Under the pieces are notes generated by a model. It was not told the origin of the DNA and ran no database searches. It saw only the letters and a program-made list of their open reading frames with translations. A stretch of DNA of 64,000 nucleotides from Ischnura elegans (taxonomy: Eukaryota; Arthropoda; Insecta; Odonata; Coenagrionidae), in assembly GCF_921293095.1 (NCBI RefSeq), contig NC_060251.1:89204566-89268565 (forward strand). The letters are read 5' to 3'. Positions 1-13,016 of the stretch are shown here, in pieces (within the stretch, counting starts at the first letter, position 1; each line of letters opens with the position of its first letter). A program made the position numbers and the translations under genes.

Positions 1-2940
1 AGCCGCAGTTATCAGTATGATACCTAAATTTTCATCCTCTCATAAATTTTGATGCATGATGATAAATACAGAATTTATGTTGTAATCTGATATTACGCTG
101 ATTTCTTGAGAGCTACCGGCTACATTATTCTTTCCCTGAAGCTGTATGCACCAACTCGAATTTATTTTTTTCAAGAACTCAGAGGGCAGCTGTGACCGCT
201 TAAAATGTATGTAATCTGAATAAATGTCGATTTGAATTAAAAAGGCTTTTGAGGCATGCGTAATTGCTTCATAATAACAGTGTGTAATACCCAGCCATAT
301 GATGCAGTCGCTTGTAATTGAGGAAGAATTATTATGTAGTTACCACACAGCTTACGGTATCTCTGAGCTAACTCAAGTCAATGCCATCATTGGATCATGT
401 GTTGACAGAAGATTTTTTCGTGCATATTCCTTCCTCCTCAGAGGTATTACCTAGCCTCTTCGCTTGATGAATGATAAATACCTAGAGGCATTTTATCTGA
501 AAGACCGGTTTTGTATACTGCGCGAGTAGGTGCAACATTTAATGTCGGGGATGAAATATAGCCAGATGTGGTATTGGTCCCGTAGATACCTCACTATTAA
601 GGATACTGGTGTAGGATTATAATTTTTCATCCCTTATCCTAATTGGCATTTTAATTGATTTGCTTGAACATGATTGGTTTGCATCAAACACGGACTGAAC
701 AATTTCAATGTTCGCAAGTGATAGCAAGTACTTTGACCATATTTTATTAAGTGTGCTATAAAACATGCAAATGCCTATTTATTTTTGGTTTAATATTGAA
801 ATTCATTTCTTTAATTTATCTCTCTTCTTCGAGGACTTAAAATATGCGAAAATGTGAGAAGTTTATAAAATTTCTATAAAGGCTCTTCTGTACCTGAGAC
901 GACCATACTAGATGAGAATTATCAATTATCACTTAAAAGATTTTATCTGATGAATATCATTATGTACCGGTAAGTAATGAGGATATATTCAAAAGTAATT
1001 ATTTTCAAAGAAAAATTATAAAGTCGTCAGTAAAGCTGCCATTGAGGTAATTTAATTTTTTGCGGGATTAAAATATTTATGAATTAGAGGAGAAAAAAAA
1101 ATATTTTCATATTCATTCTGTCACTTCTTAATTTTATAGAATAAGATAAATTGGCTGCTATTAGGCTGCAGCCTTAAGTAAAAAAAAACGGATTTTTGCA
1201 ATAACAAACTTATTTGACAATTCTACCCCAAAATTCACCATGTGGTTTTCTGTGTTTTCCGTTTTCTATCGAATCGCAGGAAGCCCTAGTAAAGGGACTG
1301 ACTTCCCTATCTTATTTTGTAAGTAAATATTAATCTTTTCTCATATAAGTCTTCTTTAGATTGCATTAAATATTCGAAATGGAAATGGTGGACTACATTT
1401 ATAAGAGCTGTAGAATAAATGGAAAGGTCAATTTTATTTTTAAATAAAACTAGGTATCCAAACTACCGTTATCTCCTAACTACATTCGAGAACGATATTT
1501 ATGGTCATCACCGCGATACTACTTCATTTACCAACAAATATTTGATAACACAGTAGTGGCGACGAATGGCAACAGTGGTGGCTACTCAAGTATTTTAAAT
1601 GTGTAGCCGTACTGAGAATTTATTAAAAAAAGCCAGTATGAAGCCTCGATTTCTTGTTTGCTTTAGCCCGTACACCTGCGTTGGCAGTTAGTTACTTTTT
1701 AGGCTCCTCATGTTCAGCATAGCGGTGGTCCTCCAGATCTGATTAATCGGTGTGACCCATCTGTTTTGGAGGTTTAGCTGAGAGTTTGCTATTGCGAAAC
1801 AGCGTTTTGCAGCCGTGTACACGTACGCTCGATGCTAACCGTTCGGCCTTCAAAAGTACGTCTTGGCATCGTGGTTTAAATCGAGTCAGCAGCGTGGTGG
1901 CGCATACTTCAGTGAGATTACGAAAATATTTACATCACAACTGATTGAGGGTGCTCCCTCTGGATTCCAATGGAATGACGGAGGCTGCTTTCAAACCATG
2001 TCGAAGTCAACTTTTTGGAACAATTTAACGCCATCTACATTTAACGATAATTTAACCAAAAACGCCACGTAAAAATTCGTGAAAATAATAATTGATGCAT
2101 AAAAGGCCAGAAATAAGAATTTCGTATTTTTTTGAAAATATTAAGAAAAAAAATTCATCTTTTCAGTTCTTTGATTTGTGGACTGACCAGTTTCCCTACT
2201 AGCAGTGAACTTTCGTCTTTATTTCTCAACAGCGACTACTCATTCTATTTTTTCTTACTGCTATGCTTATACCAATTCCAATATGTGGTAATGAGGTGCG
2301 TTTGTTGTGGACGCAATGCTGAGTTCATTTTACTTAAAATTTCTACTCACCATGAGATTGAAAATATTTTAAATGATCCAGATTACCACCGTCTACTTAT
2401 ATGTCAATCCTTCATATGCAAAGTTAACGTTCAAATCAAAATACTTGCTCAGAGTTCGGGTGAGGTCATAAATAGGGACAGATTGGAATGATATAATTAC
2501 TCTCGCAAGGGATTCGCAAAGGTGAAATGAAATCACAAAAGGAACCACCAGTATGAATTTACGGTCACAAAACAACGTCTGAAGTGGCATTTGATAGTGG
2601 ACTCAATTGATGATCTACGCGATGCCCCACCCCTTATCAATGCAATTGGAATGGTTGAGGGTTAGACCAGCCCGTTTGACTAGAATCAGCCCGAAATCAA
2701 CACCAGCTGTACAAATTATATTTAAATTGGTTTGGTTTTATTAGTTTCGTTATTGTTGGCCAGCTGGGATCAGTAATTATCCCCGAATTTGTCGGCAATT
2801 CCGACTCGCTGCCATATAATATCTCTGTTTAGCTGTGTCAATTCCTTCCTCAGCCGTATCATGCATTATTCTTGGAAATTGAAATAATTTGCTGGTCTAT
2901 CCAGCTAACGTTTATTTTTGCAATCAAAAAGTTTTTTCTG
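1..2940. other. AT-rich non-coding stretch, no gene recognised
   Basis: Only short frames without recognisable domains are seen (for example 1863-2072 and 2132-2491). I found no splice-bounded coding block, RNA gene or clear transposon terminus. In this interpretation it lies downstream of gene A's 3' end and looks intergenic. Confidence 0.5.
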
Positions 2941-2947
2941 CAATAAT

Positions 2948-3955
2948 TCTAGCAAGACGTGCTCACAATTTATCATCCGGTACTTTAAAATTTGCCTATT
3001 GTTATTTTCTATTACTGTTGTTATTGACCTTCTTAACAATTTCTGTGTTCTTTTTCAGAATGAAAACATAAAATAGGTTTTGGCCAGTCTTGTATGGCCT
3101 ATTGCATCTGACCTGGTCAATTTCCGTCGACAGAGGCTAAGCATAGATAACATGCTGGGGCAGAGATCAGGACACCTAGGTGGGTCCACTGAAGGTCTGA
3201 GACTTATACGCCCGCGCTCCCGAGGAGGAGTCTGGATGGGAAGGAACAAGGGAAGAGGCGCCGCCGTGATAGGAGCCCTACGACACCTCTGCGATGGGGA
3301 CAGGGTTGAAAGGGAGGGACGGGGTAAACACCTCACCGCTATAGAAGCGGAAAGGGCCCACTAAATAGCAAAACCTGGTATCAGACATTAATGTGCCTAC
3401 GATTTTGGTGGATTTTCCTATTAAAGAGAAAAATCCATCGATCTAATCCTTATAAACATGCAGGGGCAGTGAACCGCACTTCATCAGATTGTTCGGACCC
3501 TAGTAAGTAGGATTTCCTTCGTGCTATGGCCAATACTCCACTCTGCCCAGCCAACCAGTCTTGCAGTACCCAACCCAATGCCACCTACGCGGTGATGTGA
3601 AGGTGATTGTGATGCCTTGGTGAAAAAAATGTAATAAACAAGAAGTTTTGAGATTGTAAAAACTCACAAATCAGCGCCATCAAATGAAATTATCGTCTAT
3701 TCTATGCCAAGCCTTTTTGTGAATAGAAATTGATAAGGGAAATAGTTTGCTGAAACCTAGGTCGGTTCAATAAACGGTTCAAGAAATTGGCGAATTTTTT
3801 TCGTTCTTATTCTAATAAGATGTGTCCACAATTTATCGCTAGATACTTTAAAATCCACCAACCATAATTTATTTAAACTTTTGTTATTGATATTTATTAA
3901 TACTTCACCTACATTTCTGTATGGTTTTCAGAATGAAATTATAAATTTGACTTAA
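2948..3955. repeat. Diverged direct repeat flanking a GC-rich segment
   Basis: Two arms of about 130-145 bp in the same orientation, near 2948-3078 and 3811-3955, share several blocks: TCACAATTTATC or CCACAATTTATC, then TACTTTAAAAT, and a shared end around TTTTCAGAATGAAA. Between them is a GC-richer segment (3080-3400) with overlapping frames on both strands (3080-3364 plus, 3055-3336 minus) and no known domain. It could be a decayed element with terminal direct repeats or a local duplication of about 865 bp. No polymerase or transposase remnant was recognised, so the class is open. Confidence 0.5.
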
Positions 3956-3974
3956 GCCAATGGTTGGTTCTGGG

Positions 3975-4290
3975 TCTAGAGAACAACGGAGAAGGTGAAG
4001 TGAACGGAGAGGAAGATGAACGACGAAGTGCTGGAGATGGCGGGTGAGTGAAGGCAGCTTGAAATACGGAGTAAACAGAACGTACGGATGAATTACTTAG
4101 CGGGGAGGGTATGGTAAAAACAGTGTTGTAAGGTAGAACGCTGGAAGAGGAGGGAAGAGAATAGGATTTTTAGATATGTAGCATGAAAGGGAGTAGACCT
4201 TAGTGTGAGTTGAAGAGGGCATGGAGACTTTCAAAGTCCATGAAGGTAGGGGAGACTGCTAGAATACTTAAATGTATACGCCTACAAATA
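3975..4290 (+). mobile_element. Degenerate LINE 3' end (family 1)
   Basis: Recognised by similarity to the copies at 20925-21250 and 46310-47470: a GGCGGGTGAGTGAAGGCAGC-type block, then a segment rich in GAGGGAAGAGAATAGGATTT and a tail containing GGGAGTAGACCTTAGTG. It corresponds to the last part of a reverse-transcriptase open frame, now broken by stops and frameshifts. It is the most diverged of the plus-strand copies, so probably the oldest. Confidence 0.65.
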
Positions 4291-4307
4291 ACATTCATAT
4301 AAACCTA

Positions 4308-4575
4308 GGTCAGACGCGTAGCCAGGAATTTCGTTCGGGGGGAGGGTCCAAAACCATGGGGTAAATTTTTGAAAACAGGGTTCTGAGTAATGGGTTTTGA
4401 ACTAATTTTAACACTCTTCATAATCGAAAAAACTTAATTTGATAAATAAATATTTAGTAAATTCATGATTTTTCAATATTTTGTCTTCTTTTATGAAGGA
4501 AAATAATTGTGTTTTTCTTTCTCAGGGGGGATCTGGACCCCCGGCAGCCATTCTGGCTATGCCACTGCCACAGGC
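4308..4575. repeat. Short interspersed repeat with inverted ends
   Basis: The segment starts with GCGTAGCCAGGA and a G-run and ends with a G-run, a C-run and CTGGCTATGCCACTG, so the ends form an inverted pair (GTAGCCAG against CTGGCTAT). The middle is AT-rich and non-coding. Similar ends occur at 30312-30620 and near 27825-27880. It resembles a small non-autonomous element; no coding capacity or target duplication was established. Confidence 0.55.
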
Positions 4576-6769
4576 CCTAATTGGTGGAATACTTCAATAA
4601 TAAATTTGTGGTTTAAACTAAGTATCTCACGTGGGAAAAATATTTAGCCCTGTTATGTTTCACATAACAAGCATCTACATAGAAATACAACGGATGTACT
4701 TTCCTATTGGTATATTGGATGATTTTCTTGGAATTCTATGGCCATAACTTAAACTTTCTCCGTGTTACATCACAAGAGCTATCATCTTGGCAGTAGTTTG
4801 ACATGTTGTTGCCTCCACTGGCGAAAAATAGGTTTACGTGCAGGAATGCTACCAAAGCGAGAATGGTCTAAATCACATTATCGATAAAAATGCTTTGGTG
4901 AATTGATTTCAATGATTAACTCCCATAAAACAAGGACAGAGATTCAAAGGGCCCTTTTATCAATTTAATTTTCCATTTATTAAATTAATTCAAATAATAT
5001 ATAGATTACTTGCTCGTTATATCGGAATTAGAATTTTATTTCTTATGAGTATAGCATTACATTGATATTATTTTACAAAATATTGCATCCATTTTTTCGA
5101 ATTAAATTGAAAATTTTTAGCCGGACAATTTATTCAAACTGCCGAGTTTGTTGTATAACTTCATTCCAGATATTTTTATAATATTGTGAATCTTTGCCCT
5201 TCTGCCAATAATCTTTTGTGCTATGTGAATTTCTTTTGGGCGCACTTCGGGTCTCCGGGAAAAACTGCTGCCAAAAAAATTTCAGCAATAATTTACTCCC
5301 TCCCTCTTCCCCTTAGTTTGTTCATCATGGTTGGCTTGTGCAATCGAAAGCTAGCCATGTTGCCCGATCGAAAGAATCACTGATGGGTGATTGATAAGAC
5401 ACGAGAAAATCCGATTCGCCGGAAGTGATAACCGATTGCACGAGATGGACATTTCAAACGGTTGATTGTTCCCAATTGTCTTTCCTTCTGCTAACACTAA
5501 CTCATCATCCCTTGAATCATCTAATTAGGCCGTTGCGTAAATGTATGCTGCGATTTAAACTTCAATTTAAAAATAAGGGATTCAGAGAACCCAAAGAGTG
5601 CCATTTTTGTGCTTATTATTACTAATTTCATCAAAATAAAAATATAGTTAATTTTATTAAAAAGGAGAACTTAACACTTCAGCCTTTAAGTTATAGTGTA
5701 AGAAAAGGATCCGATGCAATACTTTGCGCAACCTTCCTTTTCTTAAAAAATAAAATTGACTATTTAATCCCGTTTCCGGACTGTCGATCTTATTATCTTG
5801 GATCATTTAAGATGTTTTATAATAACATCAAATTAATTATCCTCCCTATAGTATTTTGTTGTTTTTGAGTTGCTATTACATACTCTCCCTGAGTTCCTGA
5901 AGAAATGTGATTGCCCAAAATTCAGCAATGAACTATGACTATTCCCCGTAAGGAATTGTCTTAGATTGCGAATAGGAGAGCGAGTAAGCTTTTAAGATTT
6001 CTTAGAGAATTCACTTTTACTCATACAACTACTTTTTTACGCAACGCAACCCTGGTTTTGATGAGTTATCACCATATTCCTTCCTGCTGCTGGTGTCTAC
6101 GTAGGGTAGATAGGAAGAAGCTTCGAAGTCAGGAAGAAAGAATATTTGAGTGCTTTCAAAAATTACGAAGATGATAAAAGTAATTTTCCTAAACACTTAA
6201 TATGCAACTTCTGTAGGAGCGATTTTAAAATGAATATTTCAAAATTATGCAACGATCGCCTCGACTTCAGAGAGCAGTTGGAACTTTTGAAAATTATTGA
6301 AAACCAGGACAGTCGAAACTCTGATAAACGAATCTTTGCGTATCCTTTTCCCCTATTCTGGCGTGCGTTTTAAAATTCATCTCTTCCTCCGTTTGGTAAC
6401 TAGGTAACAATAATAAGATAAATATATCACAATCATCACATCGCCATTTACGCCTGAAGATGATGATTACATGATATAAAAGTGAATTCTTCAAGTAACC
6501 TTAAAATGGAATACACAACAACAAGGTTAAGGAAGGATTAGTGAATTTTGAGAAAGTTTTTTTCCAATTAAAAGAATGAGCGAGGGATGATTTATCAGAG
6601 TAGGAACGATACAATAAGTCGAAGTGATAACCAGTAGCACGAAGAGAACATTACAAACGCTCGAATGTGTCTTAATCGTGCCTTCTTCTGCTAAATCTTT
6701 CTCCTAAGTCACCCATGGAGGCCATTTGGTTCAAGTATTCCTCGGTGTCCCTGCAGGAGTCGGGAAAGT
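4576..6769. other. AT-rich non-coding stretch
   Basis: No convincing exon. Short frames at 5186, 5425 and 6146 lack domains and coding-like composition. The only structure seen is the pair of diverged direct repeats listed separately. Confidence 0.45.
5383..6714. repeat. Pair of diverged direct repeats
   Basis: Segments near 5383-5510 and 6587-6714 align in the same direction through blocks such as GAAGTGATAACC, GCACGAGATGGACATT against GCACGAAGAGAACATT, and CTTCTGCTAA. They are about 1.2 kb apart and non-coding. They may be two copies of one small repeat or the trace of an old segmental duplication. Confidence 0.5.
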
Positions 6770-7060
6770 CGATTCAACCAACGGGAAGAAGGGTCGAGGA
6801 AAGCGAACAGCATGTGTAACAGATCTTACGCGACGGACGCCGAGGAACGCGTAGACGGAAATACGATTGGCCGGGTCTGAAAGCCGTGTTTTGTTTCGTC
6901 TCGTGCGATTCGAAGTGTGCTCGTCTGATTCCCAATAGGGACGTGAGCGGTTCCCGCATCGCGACGGCGAAAAAAATTATGATAACCTGGCACGCACCAC
7001 AACTCCTGAACTTCGCAGTCTCCCGCTTTCGCGATCAGTTGAACCCTACCCTGCGTCTAT
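6770..7060. other. GC/CpG-rich island, function unknown
   Basis: CpG-dense relative to the AT-rich surroundings. Short frames on both strands (6774-6959 minus, 6886-7122 plus) have no recognisable motif. It could be an unmethylated regulatory island or a diverged exon; neither is supported by splice sites I would trust. Confidence 0.3.
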
Positions 7061-10000
7061 GTCTCTCTTCCCCATCCATGAATCACTACCAATCAGGAAG
7101 TGGCTCTTTGGAAGATAATTGATTTTTGTATATTGCAAATACAACCTGAAAAGGAAACTTGTACTTTATTATGAATTTTATGAGATTAATTTAACGGATT
7201 TAATGATAAATAATTATTTACAATATTTTTTTGAGTAGCCAGTCCATACAATAAGTTATGGAACTTGAGGTAGATGCTTTTTCACTAAGTTATTTACTAT
7301 AATTCAACAATATTTTAGATCACGTCGAATTCTGACTTGTATAACTTTAAGACATATCTTAACAGTCCAAACTTCCAAATACATTCTTCGGGATAAGTCG
7401 AACACTTGAAAATTAATGGAAAATATTCAGTGGTAGGTACAATTGTAGTAAAAATTGTGAAGGATAAAGTTTATCCCAGCGTGCAAGAATAGAAAATCCT
7501 CATTAGGAGCTTCATTGATCAAGTTGAGTTTGATTGCGAGGCAGGGCTGGTAATTTGTTATTTTGGAATCGCCAGCAACTCTAAATGCGAAAAATGTCAA
7601 TGGGAGAATATTTTATCGATAAACGAGTAAATTCAGTTGAGTTGACATTTCAGATTATAAAGTATGTCATACTTAAAATGCGTAATATTTTTTTCCTAAA
7701 TATATCCATTATAAAATCTTGAGGTTTTTTTTGTGGTATGATGTCTTATATTTTGAACTCGGTAGCTAGAGTTCACATCTAGGACACACCTAGGATTTTG
7801 CGGATGGCTTCCGATCACTAGTGCGGTGTAGTGTAATTGGCACAGACACTATACCTTCCATTGTATATTACATTAAATCTGAAGGTTAATTTCTCCCACG
7901 CTATTTTTTCTCCACAGGTCTTCTACCGCATTTTCAGGGAGGAAATTACCTCAGCTGCCAGTAGCTATCAGATACTACTACCAGAGGCCTTGCTCAGACT
8001 TTATCAGAGATTAACCCAGCTGCTTTCTGTCAACCTTGAGATAATGATACAGCTTAGCTCTCACTATAGTTGTGACTCTGCGCATGGGACTGAAAGCACA
8101 AAATTGCCTTTCCACAAAATATTTTAGATGGTCATCCTTAGCGGAAACTGAGCAGATAACTTGTATTTCATTTCTTTTTTTTCACCCGGTAATCAGTTTA
8201 AGCACCAATGAATTGAATATAATTGTTTGGAATAGATTGTTTCACCAATAATAACGTTGGAACTAATGAATAATAAAAATTTATCCCTAATGAATTGAGA
8301 GGCACTCAAAAAAGGGAAGGAACAATAACATTGTGAAACCTGCCTCCCGGTGTTGCTGTGAAAGAAATATAGCGGAGAATTTAGTAGGAAGCAAATAAGA
8401 AGCACGAATGGGAAATAAATCCTACTGTCTGTGGGGTCATAGCGAGAAGGATTTAGTCGGAAGAGACTCTCTATCGGAAAGGTGTTGCTCAAATCTTGGC
8501 GAAATGAATGCCAAGCATTGCAATATTTCGGGCGTGGGTGGGAAGTGAGAAAGCGGAAGGGAATCGCAAAGGAAAGTGTGGGCAGAGTGGAGAATTTGGA
8601 ACACTGTGGATACGAATGTTTTGGTCACTGCGGAGATTGAATAATTCGGAAGCCACATGACCCTCCCTCTCCTCGGCCTTTCCACGACTCGGATGCCCAG
8701 TAGGGTCGTCCTTATTTTTAAAGATTTCGAATTTTTCTTGGGACGCCCCCCAGTTTTGTTCCATTTTATGACAAAAGAAATCATGAAAACTATTGGATAC
8801 TAGACAACGTGCCGTATCGCACTTAAAATTTCGAAATGTTCGTATTTTTGGGTGTTTTTCGGACATAACTGAAGATGATATCACTCTCGGATTATTGTCA
8901 CTTTTTTGTCTTCTACGACGACTCGTTTGACGTTTGCAGTGTATCACATCAATTATATTTCATTTCTGCCCGTTGGTTCCCGGGATATCGCACCGAGAGT
9001 GAGCGCGCGCCACCCCAGGCTGACATTTTGGGCGGCACGCGGGTTGCATGCTCAATATTGGTGATCATTCTCACTCATTGTAAAAGCATAAAATATTTAG
9101 ATAAGCTTGATAACTTCGTCAATATAACCTTAAATGCTATATTTATAACTTTTTACCGGGCAAGTGGGCTTAGTGGCAGTATTTTATTCTCCATATCTAA
9201 ATCTTATATCTATGTGCTTCTATCTAAATTCTGTGAAGCATTTCTGAGAGCTAACCCCCTGAATGGTATCTGAAGGTGCTTCTTCTTGCATGTATTTCTT
9301 TATCATTCTTCTTTGTCTTATTGGGCATTGCCCAGTGATTTCTTAGGTCATCAAGACTTAGATACACTGCCGTGGGAAGGTATTTGTCACCACATTACAC
9401 CAATTGATCCTGCAAAACTCCACAGAGGAAAAATCATTCGCTTTGACCGGGATATGAAATTGGAGCCCTCGATTTCAGGCCGAGTACTTTAGCCTGTTTA
9501 CCTGGACGTTTCACTATCTTACCCATGTGAATTAGAGTAACGTATTCATCATGCATGACTTATCTTTTCATGATGTATTACTTATACTAAAAGTTAGTGC
9601 TTCAGCTCGAAATTCTCAAGATATTATTTATACACTCATTAAAATGCGACTATATGCCAGCATTTAAATGTATTCGTTGGTAAATTAGATAGACACACTT
9701 TTTACCGTATTAATTTTTCAGAGCAGAGAGAGGTCTGGTCAATAACCCTTAGTCACGTAAACTACTTATGGTGAAGATCTGCGTTAAGTCTCTGTCATAA
9801 TCAGATTTTAGAGACCAGAAATAAACTGGGCGAAGGATGCCTACGGTTTTGCCGCCTTGACGTTGGCTATAGCGGTAAAATCAACTATATGTAGCTAATT
9901 TACTTTGTTTAGAGTAATATTTTGACAAATTTACTAAATTCCTGAGCTTCGCCCCATAAAGTCCGTTCACATACACTTATCTTGGTTTATCATTAACCTT

Positions 10001-10774
10001 GTGATTGTTGACATGTTCTTACTATCTCAACCATAATCGTGCATCAACCATGATGTATATTTTAATTAATGATGTATGTTTATCGATGGACAAGACTATT
10101 TTCCTTGCTAATTGTAATCTTCAAGAAAAATTAAGTTTTTCTCAACTTACCGTTATTGAGTCTTTAAAGAATTTTATACTGTTGTGTATAAACAAGCTTT
10201 CGTTTTGAGCTTTCAACTCTACATTTACGCCTCGTAAAATCAACTTGAGTTGCCGTGAAAAAGGATTGTTGAGTTATGTGGTGGGCCACGGATCAGAGGA
10301 GCCCAATTAGAAATTTTTAGGAAGCCTTTACCACTATCAAATATTGCTATTCTTGTTCTGATTCCAGAAAAATTTCCTGTGGCTCTTTGAAATAAGTATT
10401 AGATCACCTTAGAAAAAAGTCTCTCTTAGCGATATATATTCGCCAAAGTCTTAGTTTTAGCTAGGCTCTTCCCGTTTTCAGATGTCATTCTAACCCTCGA
10501 GTTTAATTTGTGAGTGGCAATTGGTGCCCTCTTGGAATTAGGCTCATCAGAACTTTAATTAACAATTCTGATTTGAAACCGATGTAAATATTTTGTTTTA
10601 TCATCTTTTGCCCAGTATCCATCGAAATATTCAGTTTATTCCATTAACTGGCGCTTTTTACTTTGACTTTAACAAATAAAAACTACGGCCAAGCCGCGGC
10701 GAGCGCTCTTCCTTCACTTTATAATCTTTTTAATTATCCTTTTATTTTTTATGTCACTTTCCAAGGAAATAATT
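7061..10774. other. Non-coding stretch with a GC-richer part at about 8400-9050
   Basis: Mostly AT-rich with no recognisable gene. Overlapping frames at 8437-8784 and 8489-8947 (minus) and 8875-9273 (plus) coincide with higher GC content and show no domain, signal peptide or consistent splice structure. I regard them as chance frames. Confidence 0.4.
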
Positions 10775-10960
10775 GCAGAGTAGAGGAGCGTCTTTATGTA
10801 TTCATCCGCAAGTTCCCGTACAGTCCGAAAAAATCACAAAGAAAAAGTTGTTACTTTTTTCCGGGAATCGAACCTGGATCTCCCGAGATCATCCAAGATG
10901 CTCGATTTATGTTTCTAAGACATTGGCGACAGCTTTAGTTGCTAAAAATGTAGACTAATT
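10775..10960 (-). repeat. tRNA-derived SINE-like repeat
   Basis: On the minus strand an A-box-like TAGCAACTAAAG precedes a B-box GGTTCGATTCC by about 60 bp, the arrangement of an internal pol III promoter. The intervening and following sequence does not fold as an intact tRNA, so a SINE or tRNA pseudogene is more likely than a functional tRNA. Confidence 0.55.
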
Positions 10961-11436
10961 AAGAAAATATGTGGAACTAGAAATTTAATCCTGTTTACAG
11001 AAAATGGTTTTTCTCGGTGTAATTTTCGAATTAATTTGTTGTCTGGAATTATGGTCAGTAAAGGGATGAAGACGTCACATTTAGGGTCATTTTCATAACG
11101 TAAAGTTTTAAAGTTGGGTGGAATGAAGGCTAGAGTTAACGAATCATTCTACTTAAGGTCATGAGTTTGCTGGCCATTTTGAGCTACATTGCTGTACTGA
11201 TAATTTCAAATATTATCACGACCTGTTTACAAGTGTACTATTTTCTATCAAACGTTAAAAGGCATTTGGAATCTGGCTCTTTATGTGTTTCTAACTTTTA
11301 TGGGTTCATTATATCCACGAAATAATTAAAATCATAATATATATCGTTTAAAGCTTCTGTATGTAGCTTCTTATTGCTATTTTTCTACATGAGCATGTTA
11401 TGTTCGTTCTTAGGGTATTCAGCGCTTTTTTTATGT

Positions 11437-11815
11437 TGGCTTTCACGGCTACGTCATTCTACCGCAATGGCCTCGCGTGCGAGTCGCGATTGTGTCACCT
11501 CCTGGCGGCGCACACCGGGGAACAGGGCCGAGTGGAGCATCTTTCGGGAGCGATATTTCGGACCCTCCACCACCCTTCTCCTCACCAATGACTCTTGTCC
11601 ACTCGTCCGCCGTACGGAATTCAGAATCAAGGTGTTGGTTTGCTCTCGGCGGCGTGTCGCAAAACAGCGTCAAGACGTGGTTGACGGCACGTGCAGATGT
11701 CCGAACCGATCCAAAGCGTCCGAAGAGCGATGGGTTTCTCGGGGCTTTCGAGGCGGCTGAAACAGTGCCTTTCCAAAGCGCACATTTCCTCATGCGGAGG
11801 GTGATGTAAAGATGT
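11437..11815. other. CpG-rich island with overlapping open frames
   Basis: A sharp GC/CpG-rich block in AT-rich DNA. Frames are open on both strands at once (11374-11760 and 11477-11809 plus, 11449-11793 minus), as expected from base composition alone. No domain or credible splice boundary was identified. A promoter or CpG island, or an orphan exon, remains possible. Confidence 0.3.
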
Positions 11816-12869
11816 GATTTTTATTCGTCGCCATCATCGAGCACAAATGATTATTCGTGGAAAGAAAACAAGAAACACCTAACTACTGGCCAGAAGGCAA
11901 ATACTGTCTTTTATTTCCTACATAGCACCTATACATTTATATACTTCTACTACTTCTATACATTATTATAGTAATGGCAATGAAAATATCTGAACTTGAT
12001 TTGGAATTTAATCATAATATTTATCTCTTCATTAGGTAGGGCATAGGAAATATATCATTAAATTTAGACTAAAGACAATAAGGGTGCAATAATTTATGAG
12101 TAGAAACAATTTTTTCTGCTAATTCTTTGACTGCTTCAGTCCATTTTAAGCAATCAAATATTTTCTATAGCCCCAAAATGAATTTACTGCTGTGTGCTCT
12201 TTATCAATGTACAAGAGCGAAAAATTGAATTCGTCTTAAGATACAAGCGTAGGTATCTAGAGCATTACACCAGAATAAACTACCCGGTTTTAAATATTAT
12301 ATATTTCCTAAGAAATTTAGCCATTTTTAATTGCAAAGGAAATTTTATTAGAAATATTACTTACTATTATCAACGTAGCAGCTTTTGGGATAACAGTAAT
12401 AAAATGAATAAATGCACAGAACTTCGATAAATATGGAATAAATCCGGTTAACTAACTCTCTAAAATAATATATCATGCCAAGAATTTCAAGTATCTTGGA
12501 GTGGGGCTAATAAAAAGGACAGGAAAACTTGTATACTTTATTTCATTAAAAAAAATTCACAATCACGGAAAGACATTTCCCATGAAAACAATTACTATAC
12601 TCATATGGTGCTCATTTAACACCCTGATTGCGGCAGGCCGTTTAAGTGTATTTGATTATATATCAATGGAAACAAGTCCATTCTCCACAATTGAGCAAAA
12701 TTGGAAGGATATTTTTTTTTAAATCAATGAAAAAATTGATTCTGATTGCATAATATATCCGCTTCAGAGGAAATATGTTATTCAGTTTTAAAAATGTTGT
12801 GCTACCTCAGAAAAATTGCAATTGCGTTGATCTTGTTGCGCTTCACGGAAAGTTCGGATAGATATTCCT
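11816..12869. other. AT-rich 3' flank, no gene seen
   Basis: No coding block or repeat boundary recognised. In this interpretation it lies just beyond the 3' end of gene A. Confidence 0.4.
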
Positions 12870-12875
12870 TTTATT
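12870..12875 (-). terminator. Candidate polyadenylation signal of gene A
   Basis: AATAAA on the minus strand, about 142 nt downstream of the gene A stop codon. This is a typical position for a cleavage and polyadenylation signal. It is a motif match only. Confidence 0.5.
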
Positions 12876-13016
12876 GATCACATATTTTTGAGTTTATACC
12901 TCAATTGAGGGTGGTTCGTCACTGGGAATTTACCATCTCCTGGGCCGGTATTGGAATGAAGGGGCAATCTACCACTCGCAATAGGATTCTTCAGCTTCTT
13001 CTTTTCATCTCCCTCT

